The notes: generated from the sequence alone by a model not told the origin. A stretch of 35,012 nt of DNA from Candidatus Colimorpha merdihippi (GCA_018066145.1 JAGHRY010000092.1:1-35012), one strand, 5' to 3'. Shown: positions 1-8,261, counted from the stretch's first letter. Numbers and translations are program-made.

Positions 1-43
1 AACATTTAACTTTTTTGACAATCTACATATCGAATTTTTTTCG

Positions 44-51
44 TATCTTTG
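44..51 (+). promoter_or_regulatory. Bacteroidetes-type -7 promoter box
   Basis: TATCTTTG matches the Bacteroidetes -7 consensus TAnnTTTG. A TTGACA-like stretch lies at 15-20, but its spacing is longer than usual, so I do not claim a -33 element. If used, the transcript would have a leader of about 210 nt before the DUF4248 start and would include the 11-bp phased repeat. Confidence 0.55.
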
Positions 52-118
52 CAAAACTTTCGTACCATAATATTCATTCGTTAATCCCTAAATATTAGCA
101 CAGTACTATATGTTTGTT

Positions 119-195
119 CGTTTATTGCTCGTTCTATATTCGCTCATTCTTCGCTGCTGCTTCGCTCTTCCTTCGCTTTACCGACGAAGAATGAT
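119..195 (+). repeat. 11-bp phased CG array (seven units) in the leader
   Basis: A CG dinucleotide recurs exactly every 11 bp at 119, 130, 141, 152, 163, 174 and 185. The inner units resemble CGCTCATTCTT, CGCTGCTGCTT and CGCTCTTCCTT. Only one other CG (182) falls in this stretch. The period is not a multiple of three, so coding constraint does not explain it. It does give the ORF opening at 110 an 11-residue hydrophobic periodicity, which is a by-product. A second array of the same design occurs at 15468-15566. Confidence 0.75.
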
Positions 196-268
196 ACAAA
201 AACAGCCGAAGTCACCTATACCCAGCCTCGAAACAACAAGGAGTCATCAACCCAAATACCAAACAACC

Positions 269-508
269 ATGAAAAACGAAAAACCTTCTTCCCCCCTGCT
301 CCGAGTCTACGGCCGATCGGAACTGGCACAACTCTACTACGGCCGACCCATCAGCGACCGCGGCGCCCGCCTTTGGTTTATGCGCGAGCTCAGTTACGTG
401 CCGAGCCTGATGGCGAAGCTCCGCACCCTCGGCCTCACCACCAAAGGCAAGATCTTCACCCCCGCCCAAGCGGCCGCCATCTTCGACGCTCTGGGGGAGC
501 CGGGGTAA
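269..508 (+). CDS. DUF4248 family protein
   Basis: A small protein of 79 residues, of unknown function. The core 'RVYGRSELAQLYYGRPISDR' and the following conserved Trp/Leu pattern ('ARLWFMRELSYVPSLMAKL') resemble DUF4248, a short Bacteroidales family that often sits beside HU-like DNA-binding proteins and phage-type amidases. Neither partner is visible here. The ORF track begins at 110, but the first 53 codons come largely from the 11-bp repeat. The ATG at 269 gives the usual family length and starts with a hydrophilic MKNEK, so I chose it. A promoter box lies at 44-51. The C-terminal half ('GLTTKGKIFTPAQAAAIFDALGEPG') suggests a small helical DNA-binding-like fold, but this is inference. Its GC content is higher than that of its leader. 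Confidence 0.7.
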   Translation: MKNEKPSSPLLRVYGRSELAQLYYGRPISDRGARLWFMRELSYVPSLMAKLRTLGLTTKGKIFTPAQAAAIFDALGEPG

Positions 509-1289
509 GAAACGGCTGACGCCGGAAGAAAACAAAGATTGATAGCGATCTGATTAGGGGCGTGGCCCCTAGAACCCTATTTCATTTCTTTCTCTTGAAA
601 GAAGACGAGAAGCCCCAGTGAGGCTTCGAGCATATTGTCCAAGACTTCCCTAGTCTTGGAATAGAAAAATGGTCCTTAGAATGAAAATCAAGGCTGTGCG
701 TACAAAGGCTAAAAAAGCGGCAGAAATGCTAAAGTGATTTAAACTCGCACTGGAGCCCTGTTTCGTAATGAATCCCTCATTTATTTCCAGGGCTCATGTT
801 TTGAAGGATTCCCTAATCTCTGCTCAGACAGAAATCCCTTCTTAACGCTTTTCTGCACTTTTTCTTAACGCCTTCTCCCGCAAGGCCACGGGGCGGGGGC
901 CGTCATTTGCATACAGCATTGATGCTTGGGTCGAAAAATGTGGGGCGGGGGCTGTTTCACTCAATCATTAATCAATCCACCGCGAAAAACGCAAAAAAGA
1001 GTAGTTTCGCTGGCGAAACTTGGGGACAGCAGACCGGGAGCCCTCCCAAAATTTGGAGTGAGATTTTAAAACGCGTATGACAGCAAATTATCGGAAATTT
1101 TCAGTAGATTAATTTATTGACAAATAATTATTTATGAGAAATTCGCGGGCCATTTATGGCAATTCATGTTTCAACCAAAATGAATAATTAGAGGTTTTAG
1201 ATATTCACAAAATTCACAAATTCACAAATTCACACGCGCTATATTTTTGTTGATTTGATTTGTGGTGATATCTGAAACTCCCAAGCAAG
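509..1289. other. Gene-free region rich in inverted repeats
   Basis: I see no convincing gene in this 780-bp stretch. It holds several short inverted repeats: GGGGC/GCCCC at about 556-568 (possibly the DUF4248 terminator), GAAGCC/GGCTTC at 609-627, TCCAAGACT/AGTCTTGGA at 638-660, GAGCCCTG/CAGGGCTC at 753-795, AGCAT/ATGCT at 915-926 and the palindrome AGTTTCGC-TG-GCGAAACT at 1003-1020. The G-rich string GGGGCGGGGGC appears twice (890 and 942). A 22-codon Lys-rich ORF at 669-737 is probably chance. Confidence 0.5.
1204..1235. repeat. 8-bp tandem repeat TTCACAAA
   Basis: Three copies of TTCACAAA plus a partial fourth (TTCACAC), with one extra A after the first copy. It lies in the gap downstream of hydF. 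No gene crosses it. Confidence 0.8.
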
Positions 1290-2486
1290 CTATTGAAATA
1301 TGCGCATAGCGCGATGAAAAATACCATTCATGTAGGCAATGGCCAGACCGTAGTTGCTGACAGGTATGCCCGCCTCGATAGCTGGAGCCAAACGCGAAGC
1401 CAACTGCTTGGCTGTGATAACGCATCCTCCACACTGAATGACCAATGCATATTCAGAAATTGGTCGTGGTAGATTAGAGAATCCGCTGACAGTTTCGCAA
1501 TGGAGCTGTTTGCCTGTAAATTTTGTCAGCAATTTGGGTAGTTTTACTCGTCCAATATCTTCGCATGTAACATTATGCGTACAGCTTTCCAGCATCAGCA
1601 CATTATCGCCATCGTGTAAAGAAGAAATGGCCGGGGTGCCCTTGACATAATCTTCAAAAAGACCTTTAGCCCGAGCCAGCACTACGCTGAAACTCGTCAG
1701 GAACACCTCCTCAGGTACCAAAGGAGACACCTGTGCATAGGCTTGGCTATCGGTGATAACCAGACGTGGCGGAGACTGCAAGCTGGCAAGCAACTTTGGC
1801 AGTTCTTCAGGCTGGCAAAAATATGGCATAGCATGTATGTCCAACAAATCTCGCAGCACCTGCACCTGAGGCAATATCATGCGTCCTTCAGGGGCCGAGG
1901 AATCGATGGGTGTAACCATTACCACAGTGTCAGCCGGACGGACAACATCGGCCAGCATAGAACGATGTGTGAAAGCCGTCTCAGGAAGCGCATCGCGAAT
2001 AAGGGATGTAAGGGGATCGCGTAACTTGGGGTTATGAACTGTAAGGACGAAAACCTGCGTGAAATAGTCGTGTTCGAGCTGGGCAAGAAGGGCCTGATCG
2101 GGTGCAAATCGATCGGCTTGTGAGTAGATAAGAATAAATGGAATATTGCGCTTTCTGCAGAACTCGACCAACATCACCTCCTCAGCCTCGAATCGGTTAT
2201 TTGTGAAAAGGATCAGCGCCAAATCGGCCTGGCCAAGCATATCCAAACTCTTATCAATGCGCATGTGGCCGACAACGCCCTGGTCGTCGATACCTGCAGT
2301 ATCAATCCATACCACGGGACCCACCCCGCCGATTTCCATCGACTTCTTGACAGGATCAGTAGTGGTACCGGCCACATCAGAAACGATAGCAACCGACTGT
2401 CCTGTAAGGAAATTAATAAGGGAACTTTTGCCGTAATTGCGACGGCCGAAAATGCCTATATGGGGCTTTAATTCGTTTCCACGCAT
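1290..2486 (-). CDS. hydF: [FeFe]-hydrogenase H-cluster maturation GTPase HydF
   Basis: HydF is the scaffold on which the two-iron subcluster of [FeFe]-hydrogenase is assembled with HydE and HydG before transfer to the hydrogenase. The 398 residues match the usual length. An N-terminal Era-like GTPase domain shows the P-loop 'GRRNYGKSS' (residues 14-22) and 'DTAG'. The C-terminal cluster domain has C302-T-H304 and C352-GG-C355, the family pattern CxH...HCxxC. The residue before C352 is Gln (Q351), where the family usually has His; the three cysteines are kept. The gene starts 32 bp after the secreted HMA-like gene and so may be read from the metal operon upstream. hydE, hydG and the hydrogenase are not in the window. 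Assignment is firm; the regulatory link to metal handling is inference. Confidence 0.93.
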   Translation of the reverse strand: MRGNELKPHIGIFGRRNYGKSSLINFLTGQSVAIVSDVAGTTTDPVKKSMEIGGVGPVVWIDTAGIDDQGVVGHMRIDKSLDMLGQADLALILFTNNRFEAEEVMLVEFCRKRNIPFILIYSQADRFAPDQALLAQLEHDYFTQVFVLTVHNPKLRDPLTSLIRDALPETAFTHRSMLADVVRPADTVVMVTPIDSSAPEGRMILPQVQVLRDLLDIHAMPYFCQPEELPKLLASLQSPPRLVITDSQAYAQVSPLVPEEVFLTSFSVVLARAKGLFEDYVKGTPAISSLHDGDNVLMLESCTHNVTCEDIGRVKLPKLLTKFTGKQLHCETVSGFSNLPRPISEYALVIQCGGCVITAKQLASRLAPAIEAGIPVSNYGLAIAYMNGIFHRAMRIFQ

Positions 2487-2518
2487 AAATATTCAGATAC
2501 TGAGTAATAGGAAAAGCA

Positions 2519-2899
2519 TTAATGCCCGCAGGAACTCTGTTCGCCACGGTTAGCTGGCTGGCAGCATTTAGGAAGATCCTTGATAGCGCGGGGATTAGCT
2601 GCATAATGCTCGGTGCGAACCCCATTGTCGGAGAGTGACTTTTCTATGCGGTCGGGATTGGTCTTCTTGCTTCGATATACAACATTTACACGTTTATGTT
2701 CCTTATCTAGGGTCCAGCTGACAACGCCACGCTCATAAGCGAGGGTATTCTCAATGGTGGGATTGAGGCTATTGCAGCACCAACCGGGGATATTGATCTG
2801 CGCGGTCTTAGCGTCGGCAGGAAGTTTCTTGTTTTGCGCTGAAATAGTACCGCAAAGGGTTGCCATAATGGCAAGGAACAGGAGAAATCTTTTCATCAT
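2519..2899 (-). CDS. Secreted HMA-like metal-binding protein
   Basis: A small periplasmic or exported protein, likely a metal chaperone. The ORF opens at 2974, but the Met-Met pair at 2899/2896 starts a clear signal peptide ('MKRFLLFLAIMATLCGTISAQ'), so the start was moved there (126 residues). The mature part has the ferredoxin-like heavy-metal-associated pattern. 'IPGWCCNSLNPTIENTLAYERGV' takes the place of the usual GMxCxxC loop, and a conserved second half ends in 'IEKSLSDNGV'. The tail carries further Cys and His ('KCCQPANRGEQSSCGH'), which could bind a soft metal. It lies 112 bp after the TonB receptor stop and 32 bp before hydF. The metal is not identifiable from sequence; copper is the most likely guess from the neighbours. 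Confidence 0.75.
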   Translation of the reverse strand: MMKRFLLFLAIMATLCGTISAQNKKLPADAKTAQINIPGWCCNSLNPTIENTLAYERGVVSWTLDKEHKRVNVVYRSKKTNPDRIEKSLSDNGVRTEHYAANPRAIKDLPKCCQPANRGEQSSCGH

Positions 2900-3011
2900 A
2901 GTAAGTATTTTGTTATTATAAACGAGGCTGGGGAGAAAATATTGTGAATTGCACTGCTTTTTTGACAACAGCAATCAGTGCCCAATCCTCTACCCTATCC
3001 AGCCAAATAAG

Positions 3012-5048
3012 CTATCTAACATTGTAGCGGAAACCCAAGTAGAATAGTCGGCCCATAAGCGGGGCATATACGACCGAAGCATCAAACACTTGCGAAAACG
3101 GCTGATCGTAGCCGGCAATGGGGTGTTGCTGAACATAATTAGTGATATTCTCGACTCCGCCATACAACTCACAACGCTTGAATTTGCGGGTCACCTGTCC
3201 AAGCATATAAATATATGTATTGGTGTAGCCGTTATGCTGAGACACATTCAGTGGAAGCCGTTGCGGACCGTTTAGTTGGGTGGTAAGGTCAAAGCGCCAT
3301 TTTTCAAAAGGAGTATGATATGTCAGCACCAACAAGGCACGCCATTTGGAAGTATATGGCTTATCCATCAATACACCCTGGTATGTGCACTTGACGTTGC
3401 TAAGTTTTCCCGCCAGGGAAATTTCAAAATTACGGATAGGTTCGTAACTCATATCCAATTGAGCCACTGTCGAAAAACTTCGGCCATCAAGGCTGTAGAA
3501 ATATACATCTGTAGCGCTCTGATCCAAATCAGCCACCAGCTGGCTAACAAACTCTGTGTGATAGACATCAGCCGTAATTTTCACCTTCCGCTCGTCGGAG
3601 AGAGAAAAATTCTTATTGATATTGAATCCTCCATTCCATGCTTCTTCAAGAGGGACCTGGCCAGCGAAATGAATGTTGCGATTGGAGGCCAAAATGCCGA
3701 TGTTGTCGGCCACCACGTTCGGAGTGCGGAAGCCTCGACCCGCCGAAGCCCTGAAAATCAGCGACTGCACAGGCTCCCAACGCATATGAATGCGAGGTGT
3801 AACCAAATGGCGCGAATGAAAACTATTATAGTCGTAGCGCAGGCCAGCCGTAGCCGTAAAAAGGGTTCCTGCCTTTAGCGTATATTCGGCATAGGCACCC
3901 GGCACCACTTCGGAAATATCATTGGAGAGAAATGTACCGTAATCGATAACACATCCGCTAACGTGTGGATTGCCCACAAGTTCCTCACGTATAGAGCTGC
4001 CTCGCAACGAAATACCGCAAGAAAGATTGGTAAGGGCTCCCGTTTCGATATCGAGCAACAGATTTGCATAAACATCCTGCTCCTGATTATTGTAGGACTT
4101 GATTCCGTAAATCGAAGATTGGTCGGTATATGAGTACGAAAGCTGCGACCCAAAGCCCACCTTGCTATTGAGCGGCATGCCGTTTTTGGTAAAGAAATGG
4201 AAGCGACGTGTGTCGCCTTCAATGCCGTAATAGCGTAAAGTATCCTGCTTTTGGAAGTCGCCACGCTGGTATCGCATATCTCCTCCAAGACGATCTTCAT
4301 AAGTGTAATTAAACAACGTAATGGAATTAAACCCATTATCGGCTTGATAGAGCCACCGGTTGACAACATTGACCTGTGTTTGGAGCGGGAAATCGCGATA
4401 TCCATCATGCCCGAGATGATCGACACTTAGCATATTCTTCGCGCCAAAAACCAATAAACCCGTGGAAAGGTGATCATTGAACTGATGGTTGAGTTTGGCA
4501 GTAATTTCGCTTTTGAGATCGCTATTCTCATACAAATTAAGCGAGAAGCGATTGCCACGCTGAGGCTTCTCATATTCAAGATTAATGGTGCCGGTAATGC
4601 TCTCGTAACCGTTTTTCACTGTGCCGGCCCCTTTGCTCACTGAGATACTCTCGAGCCATTGTCCGGGAACAAACCCCAACCCATAAGGTGCTGCCACTCC
4701 CCGCAAAAAGGGAATATTTTCAAGCATCATTTGGGAATATATGCCAGTAAGGCCGAGCAGCTGAATCTGGCGGCTGCCGGTAACTGCATCAGAATAGCCG
4801 ACATCAACCGAAGCCGAATTTTCGAAACTCTCGCCCAGATTACAACAGGCCAAACCTTTCAGTCCATCGGCAGTAATCACTTCGTTCTGTTCGACCGAAG
4901 ACAGCTTCTGGAAACTGCGCTCATGGCGAGCACGTAAGCGGAAGGTCGGGAGCGTTTTGACCTTAGGCAAAGTATCTTGAGCCTCAACTACCAATGGCAA
5001 TGCCATCAGCAACAAAAGAGGAATGACTAGAAAACTGTATTTTTTCAT
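3012..5048 (-). CDS. TonB-dependent outer-membrane receptor (metal-associated)
   Basis: An outer-membrane receptor of 678 residues with a signal peptide ('LLLLMALPLVVEAQ'), an N-terminal plug domain (roughly residues 55-165) and a C-terminal 22-strand-type barrel ending in an aromatic-rich strand ('LFYLGFRYNVR'). The plug holds 'GLACCNLGESFENSASVDV', a double-Cys motif that I recall from receptors linked to heavy-metal clusters in Bacteroidetes. There is no N-terminal carboxypeptidase-like domain and no SusD partner, so this is a metal or metallophore receptor rather than a glycan receptor. It follows the HMA-AraC regulator by 41 bp and precedes the secreted HMA-like protein. The substrate is inferred from context only. 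Confidence 0.88.
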   Translation of the reverse strand: MKKYSFLVIPLLLLMALPLVVEAQDTLPKVKTLPTFRLRARHERSFQKLSSVEQNEVITADGLKGLACCNLGESFENSASVDVGYSDAVTGSRQIQLLGLTGIYSQMMLENIPFLRGVAAPYGLGFVPGQWLESISVSKGAGTVKNGYESITGTINLEYEKPQRGNRFSLNLYENSDLKSEITAKLNHQFNDHLSTGLLVFGAKNMLSVDHLGHDGYRDFPLQTQVNVVNRWLYQADNGFNSITLFNYTYEDRLGGDMRYQRGDFQKQDTLRYYGIEGDTRRFHFFTKNGMPLNSKVGFGSQLSYSYTDQSSIYGIKSYNNQEQDVYANLLLDIETGALTNLSCGISLRGSSIREELVGNPHVSGCVIDYGTFLSNDISEVVPGAYAEYTLKAGTLFTATAGLRYDYNSFHSRHLVTPRIHMRWEPVQSLIFRASAGRGFRTPNVVADNIGILASNRNIHFAGQVPLEEAWNGGFNINKNFSLSDERKVKITADVYHTEFVSQLVADLDQSATDVYFYSLDGRSFSTVAQLDMSYEPIRNFEISLAGKLSNVKCTYQGVLMDKPYTSKWRALLVLTYHTPFEKWRFDLTTQLNGPQRLPLNVSQHNGYTNTYIYMLGQVTRKFKRCELYGGVENITNYVQQHPIAGYDQPFSQVFDASVVYAPLMGRLFYLGFRYNVR

Positions 5049-5089
5049 TTTCTAGATTAACGTAAAATAATGAATATTATTGTTCGACA

Positions 5090-5659
5090 TCAAATTTCAT
5101 CCAACCCTACTCGATGTGCATAACGAACCTGCCCACTAAGTTGAATAAAAGTAGAGGGAGTCATTCCTGTTTCCTGTTTGAACTGGGTGCTCAAATGGGC
5201 CGGACTCGAATATCCTAATCGGTAAGCCACTTCGCTAATATTCAATTGGCTGTAGCACAATAATTCCTTGGCAAACTCGATTCTCTGCAAGATACAGTAG
5301 CGCTCGATAGTAATGCCGCGCATTTGGCTGAATAGCTTGCTCAGCGTGCTATAGTCCTTGCCGAGTGCGTGCTGAAGAAAAAAGGATAATTTCTCTTTTG
5401 GCTCTTCTTTCCGCACCCATGAGATAACGGCAGTGCGAACTTGTTCCACACATTGGTTCTGGCTATCGTCAATAAGTTCAAATCCTAAAGACTCCAACCC
5501 CTTGCGACAAGAGTCGAACTGCTCGGGCGAAAGATCTTGGGTAATCTGAGCCAAGCCCAAAGTAACCTCGGAATAGGCAATTCCCAATTCGCCTAACAGT
5601 TGACGAACAGCCATCACGCAACGTGGACAAACCATGTTTTTGATATGCAGTTCTATCAT
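5090..5659 (-). CDS. HMA-AraC type metal-responsive regulator
   Basis: A transcription regulator of 189 residues in two parts. Residues 1-65 form an HMA-like ferredoxin fold with the metal loop 'NMVCPRC'. Residues from about 100 onwards form an AraC-type double helix-turn-helix ('LNISEVAYRLGYSSPAHLSTQFKQETGMTPSTF'). Direct metal binding by the N-terminal domain would make it a one-component metal sensor. The start overlaps the permease stop by four bases (ATGA), so the two are translationally coupled, and the receptor gene follows. It most likely controls its own operon, whose promoter lies at 6908-6915. Whether it activates or represses cannot be told from sequence. Confidence 0.88.
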   Translation of the reverse strand: MIELHIKNMVCPRCVMAVRQLLGELGIAYSEVTLGLAQITQDLSPEQFDSCRKGLESLGFELIDDSQNQCVEQVRTAVISWVRKEEPKEKLSFFLQHALGKDYSTLSKLFSQMRGITIERYCILQRIEFAKELLCYSQLNISEVAYRLGYSSPAHLSTQFKQETGMTPSTFIQLSGQVRYAHRVGLDEI

Positions 5660-6885
5660 TTTGCCAACAATTTAAAGCCTACTGACTCAATAGCTTTGCG
5701 CAACTCATCTTCGGGCACATCGCCCTCTACAAATGCTTCTTTCGTTTCCAACACCACACTTGCGCTGGTAACGCCAGCTACACCCTGCAGTGCTTTTTCT
5801 GCTGCAGCACGGCAGTGGGGACAATTCATGCCTTCTATCAGATAGGTTTTTCCTTTCATAGTTTCATTCTTTGTTGGGTTAATATAAAATCTAGATAATA
5901 CAAAAGCATTGAGCAGCAGCAAAGCCAGCAAACCCGAACAGAACCAGGCGAACCAACCATCGTGACGACAGCCGCATGCACAGCTATGCTGAAGGCCCAA
6001 AGCACCAATAAAATCAACAATATGATTAAAATTCAAATAGTCGACCAAGCAGCCAAAAGCAATGGCACCGGCAACCACAGATACCAGGTATATCACCAAC
6101 GACCGGGTACCCATAACCGAACGTACCACCAGCACACTGGCCATATTGCAAGCCGGTCCCGCCATCAGCAGCACCAATGCTGCACCCGGCGTGATTCCTT
6201 TGAGCAGCAATGCCACAGCAATTGGAATCGAACCCGTGGCACAAAGATACATCGGTATGGATATGGCCAGCACCACCAGCATCGAAGCAAGGGTATTGCC
6301 TTCGAATACGGCAAACCAATGCTGCGGCACAAAAACAGTTATCAATCCGGCGATAACCAAACCCAGCATCAGCCATTTGCCAATGCTTTGTATCATATCA
6401 AGGAAAGCATATCGGAGTGCCTCCTTCAATCGGCCAATCACGGAAACATGTTTCTGCTCAGGAGCGCAGCTTTGGCATAATGCAGATTCTTTACCGCGGT
6501 CGAATAAATTGGATAGCGTGCCTCCGGCCAACGCTGTCACCAGTGCAGCAACGGGGCGAACTATGGCAAACGGCAATCCCAACAGTCCATACGTGGCCAG
6601 GATGGAATCCACGCCTGTCTGCGGAGTGGCAATCAAGAATGAAGTGACAGCACCGTTGGAAGCGCCCTCCTTGCGAAGCGACATCGCTGTAGGAATGACC
6701 CCGCACGAACATAATGGCAGCGGAATGCCAAATAAAGCAGCTTTTATCACCGACCCGAATGATGGTTTCGAGAAATGTTTTTGGTAGAAACGGGAAGGAA
6801 TAAAGGCATGCATCACCCCTGCAATAAGAAAACCCAACAGCAGATAAGGCGACATCTGATTGATTAAGTGTAGTATATCTTCCAT
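5656..6885 (-). CDS. Permease-HMA fusion, SO_0444-type Cu/Zn efflux transporter
   Basis: An inner-membrane transporter of 409 residues, probably exporting copper or zinc. The body is a DUF318/ArsP-like permease with eight or more membrane segments and the motif 'FGIPLPLCSCGVIPTAMSLRKEGAS', which includes the conserved CSCG. After the last helix a short linker leads to a complete HMA domain ('IEGMNCPHCRAAAEKALQGVAGV') at the C-terminus. The ORF track starts at 6930; I use the Met at 6885 because it begins the first helix and lies about 20 nt after the promoter box. It is the first gene of the operon. Between the halves is a Cys-rich 'HSCACGCRHDG' loop, likely metal-binding. Family assignment is good; substrate is inferred. 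Confidence 0.88.
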   Translation of the reverse strand: MEDILHLINQMSPYLLLGFLIAGVMHAFIPSRFYQKHFSKPSFGSVIKAALFGIPLPLCSCGVIPTAMSLRKEGASNGAVTSFLIATPQTGVDSILATYGLLGLPFAIVRPVAALVTALAGGTLSNLFDRGKESALCQSCAPEQKHVSVIGRLKEALRYAFLDMIQSIGKWLMLGLVIAGLITVFVPQHWFAVFEGNTLASMLVVLAISIPMYLCATGSIPIAVALLLKGITPGAALVLLMAGPACNMASVLVVRSVMGTRSLVIYLVSVVAGAIAFGCLVDYLNFNHIVDFIGALGLQHSCACGCRHDGWFAWFCSGLLALLLLNAFVLSRFYINPTKNETMKGKTYLIEGMNCPHCRAAAEKALQGVAGVTSASVVLETKEAFVEGDVPEDELRKAIESVGFKLLAK

Positions 6886-6907
6886 CTCTATCAAATATTT
6901 GTTTTTG

Positions 6908-6915
6908 CAAAAGTA
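6908..6915 (-). promoter_or_regulatory. -7 promoter box of the metal operon
   Basis: On the minus strand this reads TACTTTTG (TAnnTTTG). It places the transcription start about 20 nt before the permease ATG at 6885. It excludes the longer ORF-track start at 6930, which lies upstream of the box. Confidence 0.6.
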
Positions 6916-7083
6916 CGAACTTTCGCCCAAACCGGATTACATAATCATGGAAAAAACTTATATCCCTTCACCCAAACGCCTCGGCGAAGAGCCACTCAAA
7001 TTCAATCCACGCTGCACAGCGATTCTTCAAAGCAACGCCATCACATATTCCATATAAAAAATGCAATTGCGAAAAAAAAGTTG

Positions 7084-7091
7084 TATCTTTG
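7084..7091 (+). promoter_or_regulatory. -7 promoter box of the GNAT-HD gene
   Basis: TATCTTTG matches TAnnTTTG and is followed at 7101 by the first ATG of the gene. The box overlaps the TTG start given by the ORF track (7089), so that start cannot be right if this promoter is used. The expected leader is only a few nucleotides long. Confidence 0.65.
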
Positions 7092-7100
7092 CAAGTGAAT

Positions 7101-8249
7101 ATGAACACAAATAGAATCATTCGCAAGGCGCAAGCCGATGAAATACAGACAATCATGTCCATGTGCAACCATTCTCGCAGCATTATGCGGGCCAATGGGA
7201 ATACCACACAATGGGTAAATGGATACCCCTCATCAGCCACCATCGAACTGGATATCGTCAACGGCAATGGATATATTGTGGAAGAAAACAACAAAGCCAT
7301 TGGATATTTTGCCTTTATCATTGGTCCAGACCCCACCTACAGTATTATCGAAAAGGGCAGCTGGCTCGATGACGCTACCCTTTATGGAACAGTACACTGC
7401 CTTGCTTGCGCTCCCGGTTACCACGGCGTGGCAAAAAGCTGCTTCGAATGGTGCCAGACACAAGCCGCCTGCGTGCGGGCCGACACCCATGCCGACAATC
7501 ACATCATGCAGCACATCATGACCGGATTAGGCTTTTGCCGATGCGGCGTAATATATGTGGCTGACGGGACTCCGCGCGACGCTTACCAAAAAATGACTTA
7601 TCCTATGGTAGACTCCAATTTGAAATCCTATATCGAAAACGAAATTCTACCACAATACTCCCACTTCGACTCAGCTCACCGGCTGGACCACATACAATAT
7701 GTGATGGCGCAAAGCCTGGAACTAGCCCAGCACTATCCCCAACTCAATAACAATATGGTATATGCCATTGCCGCCTACCACGACACCGGACTATCTGAAG
7801 GTCGCGAACGCCACCATTTGGTGTCGGGCCAACTGGTACGCAAAGATGCAAATCTGCAAAAATGGTTCTCATCCGACGAAATCGAAACAATGGCTCAAGC
7901 CGTCGAAGACCACCGTGCTTCGGCCCTAAGCGCCCCCCGAAGCCTCTACGGGATGGTGGTGGCAGAAGCCGACCGCGACATTGAGCCCATGAAGATTGTG
8001 CGCCGTACGGTGCAATACGGCCTCACCCACTACCCCACTCTCGACAACGAAGCCCAATGGCACCGATGCGTAGGCCACCTGGAGGAAAAATATGCCGAGG
8101 GCGGTTACCTAAAGTTGCTCATTCCCTACTCGCGCAACAAGGGTCAGCTTGAGAAGTTATGGGCCCTTATCGCCGACAAGAAAGCACTACGCAGGGTATA
8201 TGATGAAATAATTGAGGCAGAAAACATACCAAATAACAAAATCCAATAA
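7101..8249 (+). CDS. GNAT acetyltransferase fused to HD-domain hydrolase
   Basis: A 382-residue fusion. Residues 1 to about 170 form a GNAT N-acetyltransferase: an N-terminal 'IRKAQADEIQTIM' helix, the core 'GYFAFIIGPDPTY' and the ending 'MQHIMTGLGFCRCGVIYV'. From about 175 an HD-type metal-dependent phosphohydrolase follows, with 'HRLDH', the HD pair in 'AIAAYHDTG', 'EDHRAS' and the later Asp in 'AEADRDIE'. I recall both halves as separate proteins in other bacteria. The start at 7101 was chosen because the -7 box covers the alternative TTG. The stop is 12 bp before the DUF456 gene. Substrates of both domains are unknown. Confidence 0.85.
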   Translation: MNTNRIIRKAQADEIQTIMSMCNHSRSIMRANGNTTQWVNGYPSSATIELDIVNGNGYIVEENNKAIGYFAFIIGPDPTYSIIEKGSWLDDATLYGTVHCLACAPGYHGVAKSCFEWCQTQAACVRADTHADNHIMQHIMTGLGFCRCGVIYVADGTPRDAYQKMTYPMVDSNLKSYIENEILPQYSHFDSAHRLDHIQYVMAQSLELAQHYPQLNNNMVYAIAAYHDTGLSEGRERHHLVSGQLVRKDANLQKWFSSDEIETMAQAVEDHRASALSAPRSLYGMVVAEADRDIEPMKIVRRTVQYGLTHYPTLDNEAQWHRCVGHLEEKYAEGGYLKLLIPYSRNKGQLEKLWALIADKKALRRVYDEIIEAENIPNNKIQ

Positions 8250-8261
8250 ATATAAGACATT

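Noticed and set aside
669-737. 22-codon Lys-rich ORF (MVLRMKIKAVRTKAKKAAEMLK)
   Set aside because: No promoter box or ribosome site close by and no family recognised; short enough to be chance.
6947-7057. 36-codon ORF (MEKTYIPSPKRLGEE...) between the divergent promoters
   Set aside because: No promoter box in its direction and no recognised family; it runs up to the GNAT-HD promoter region.
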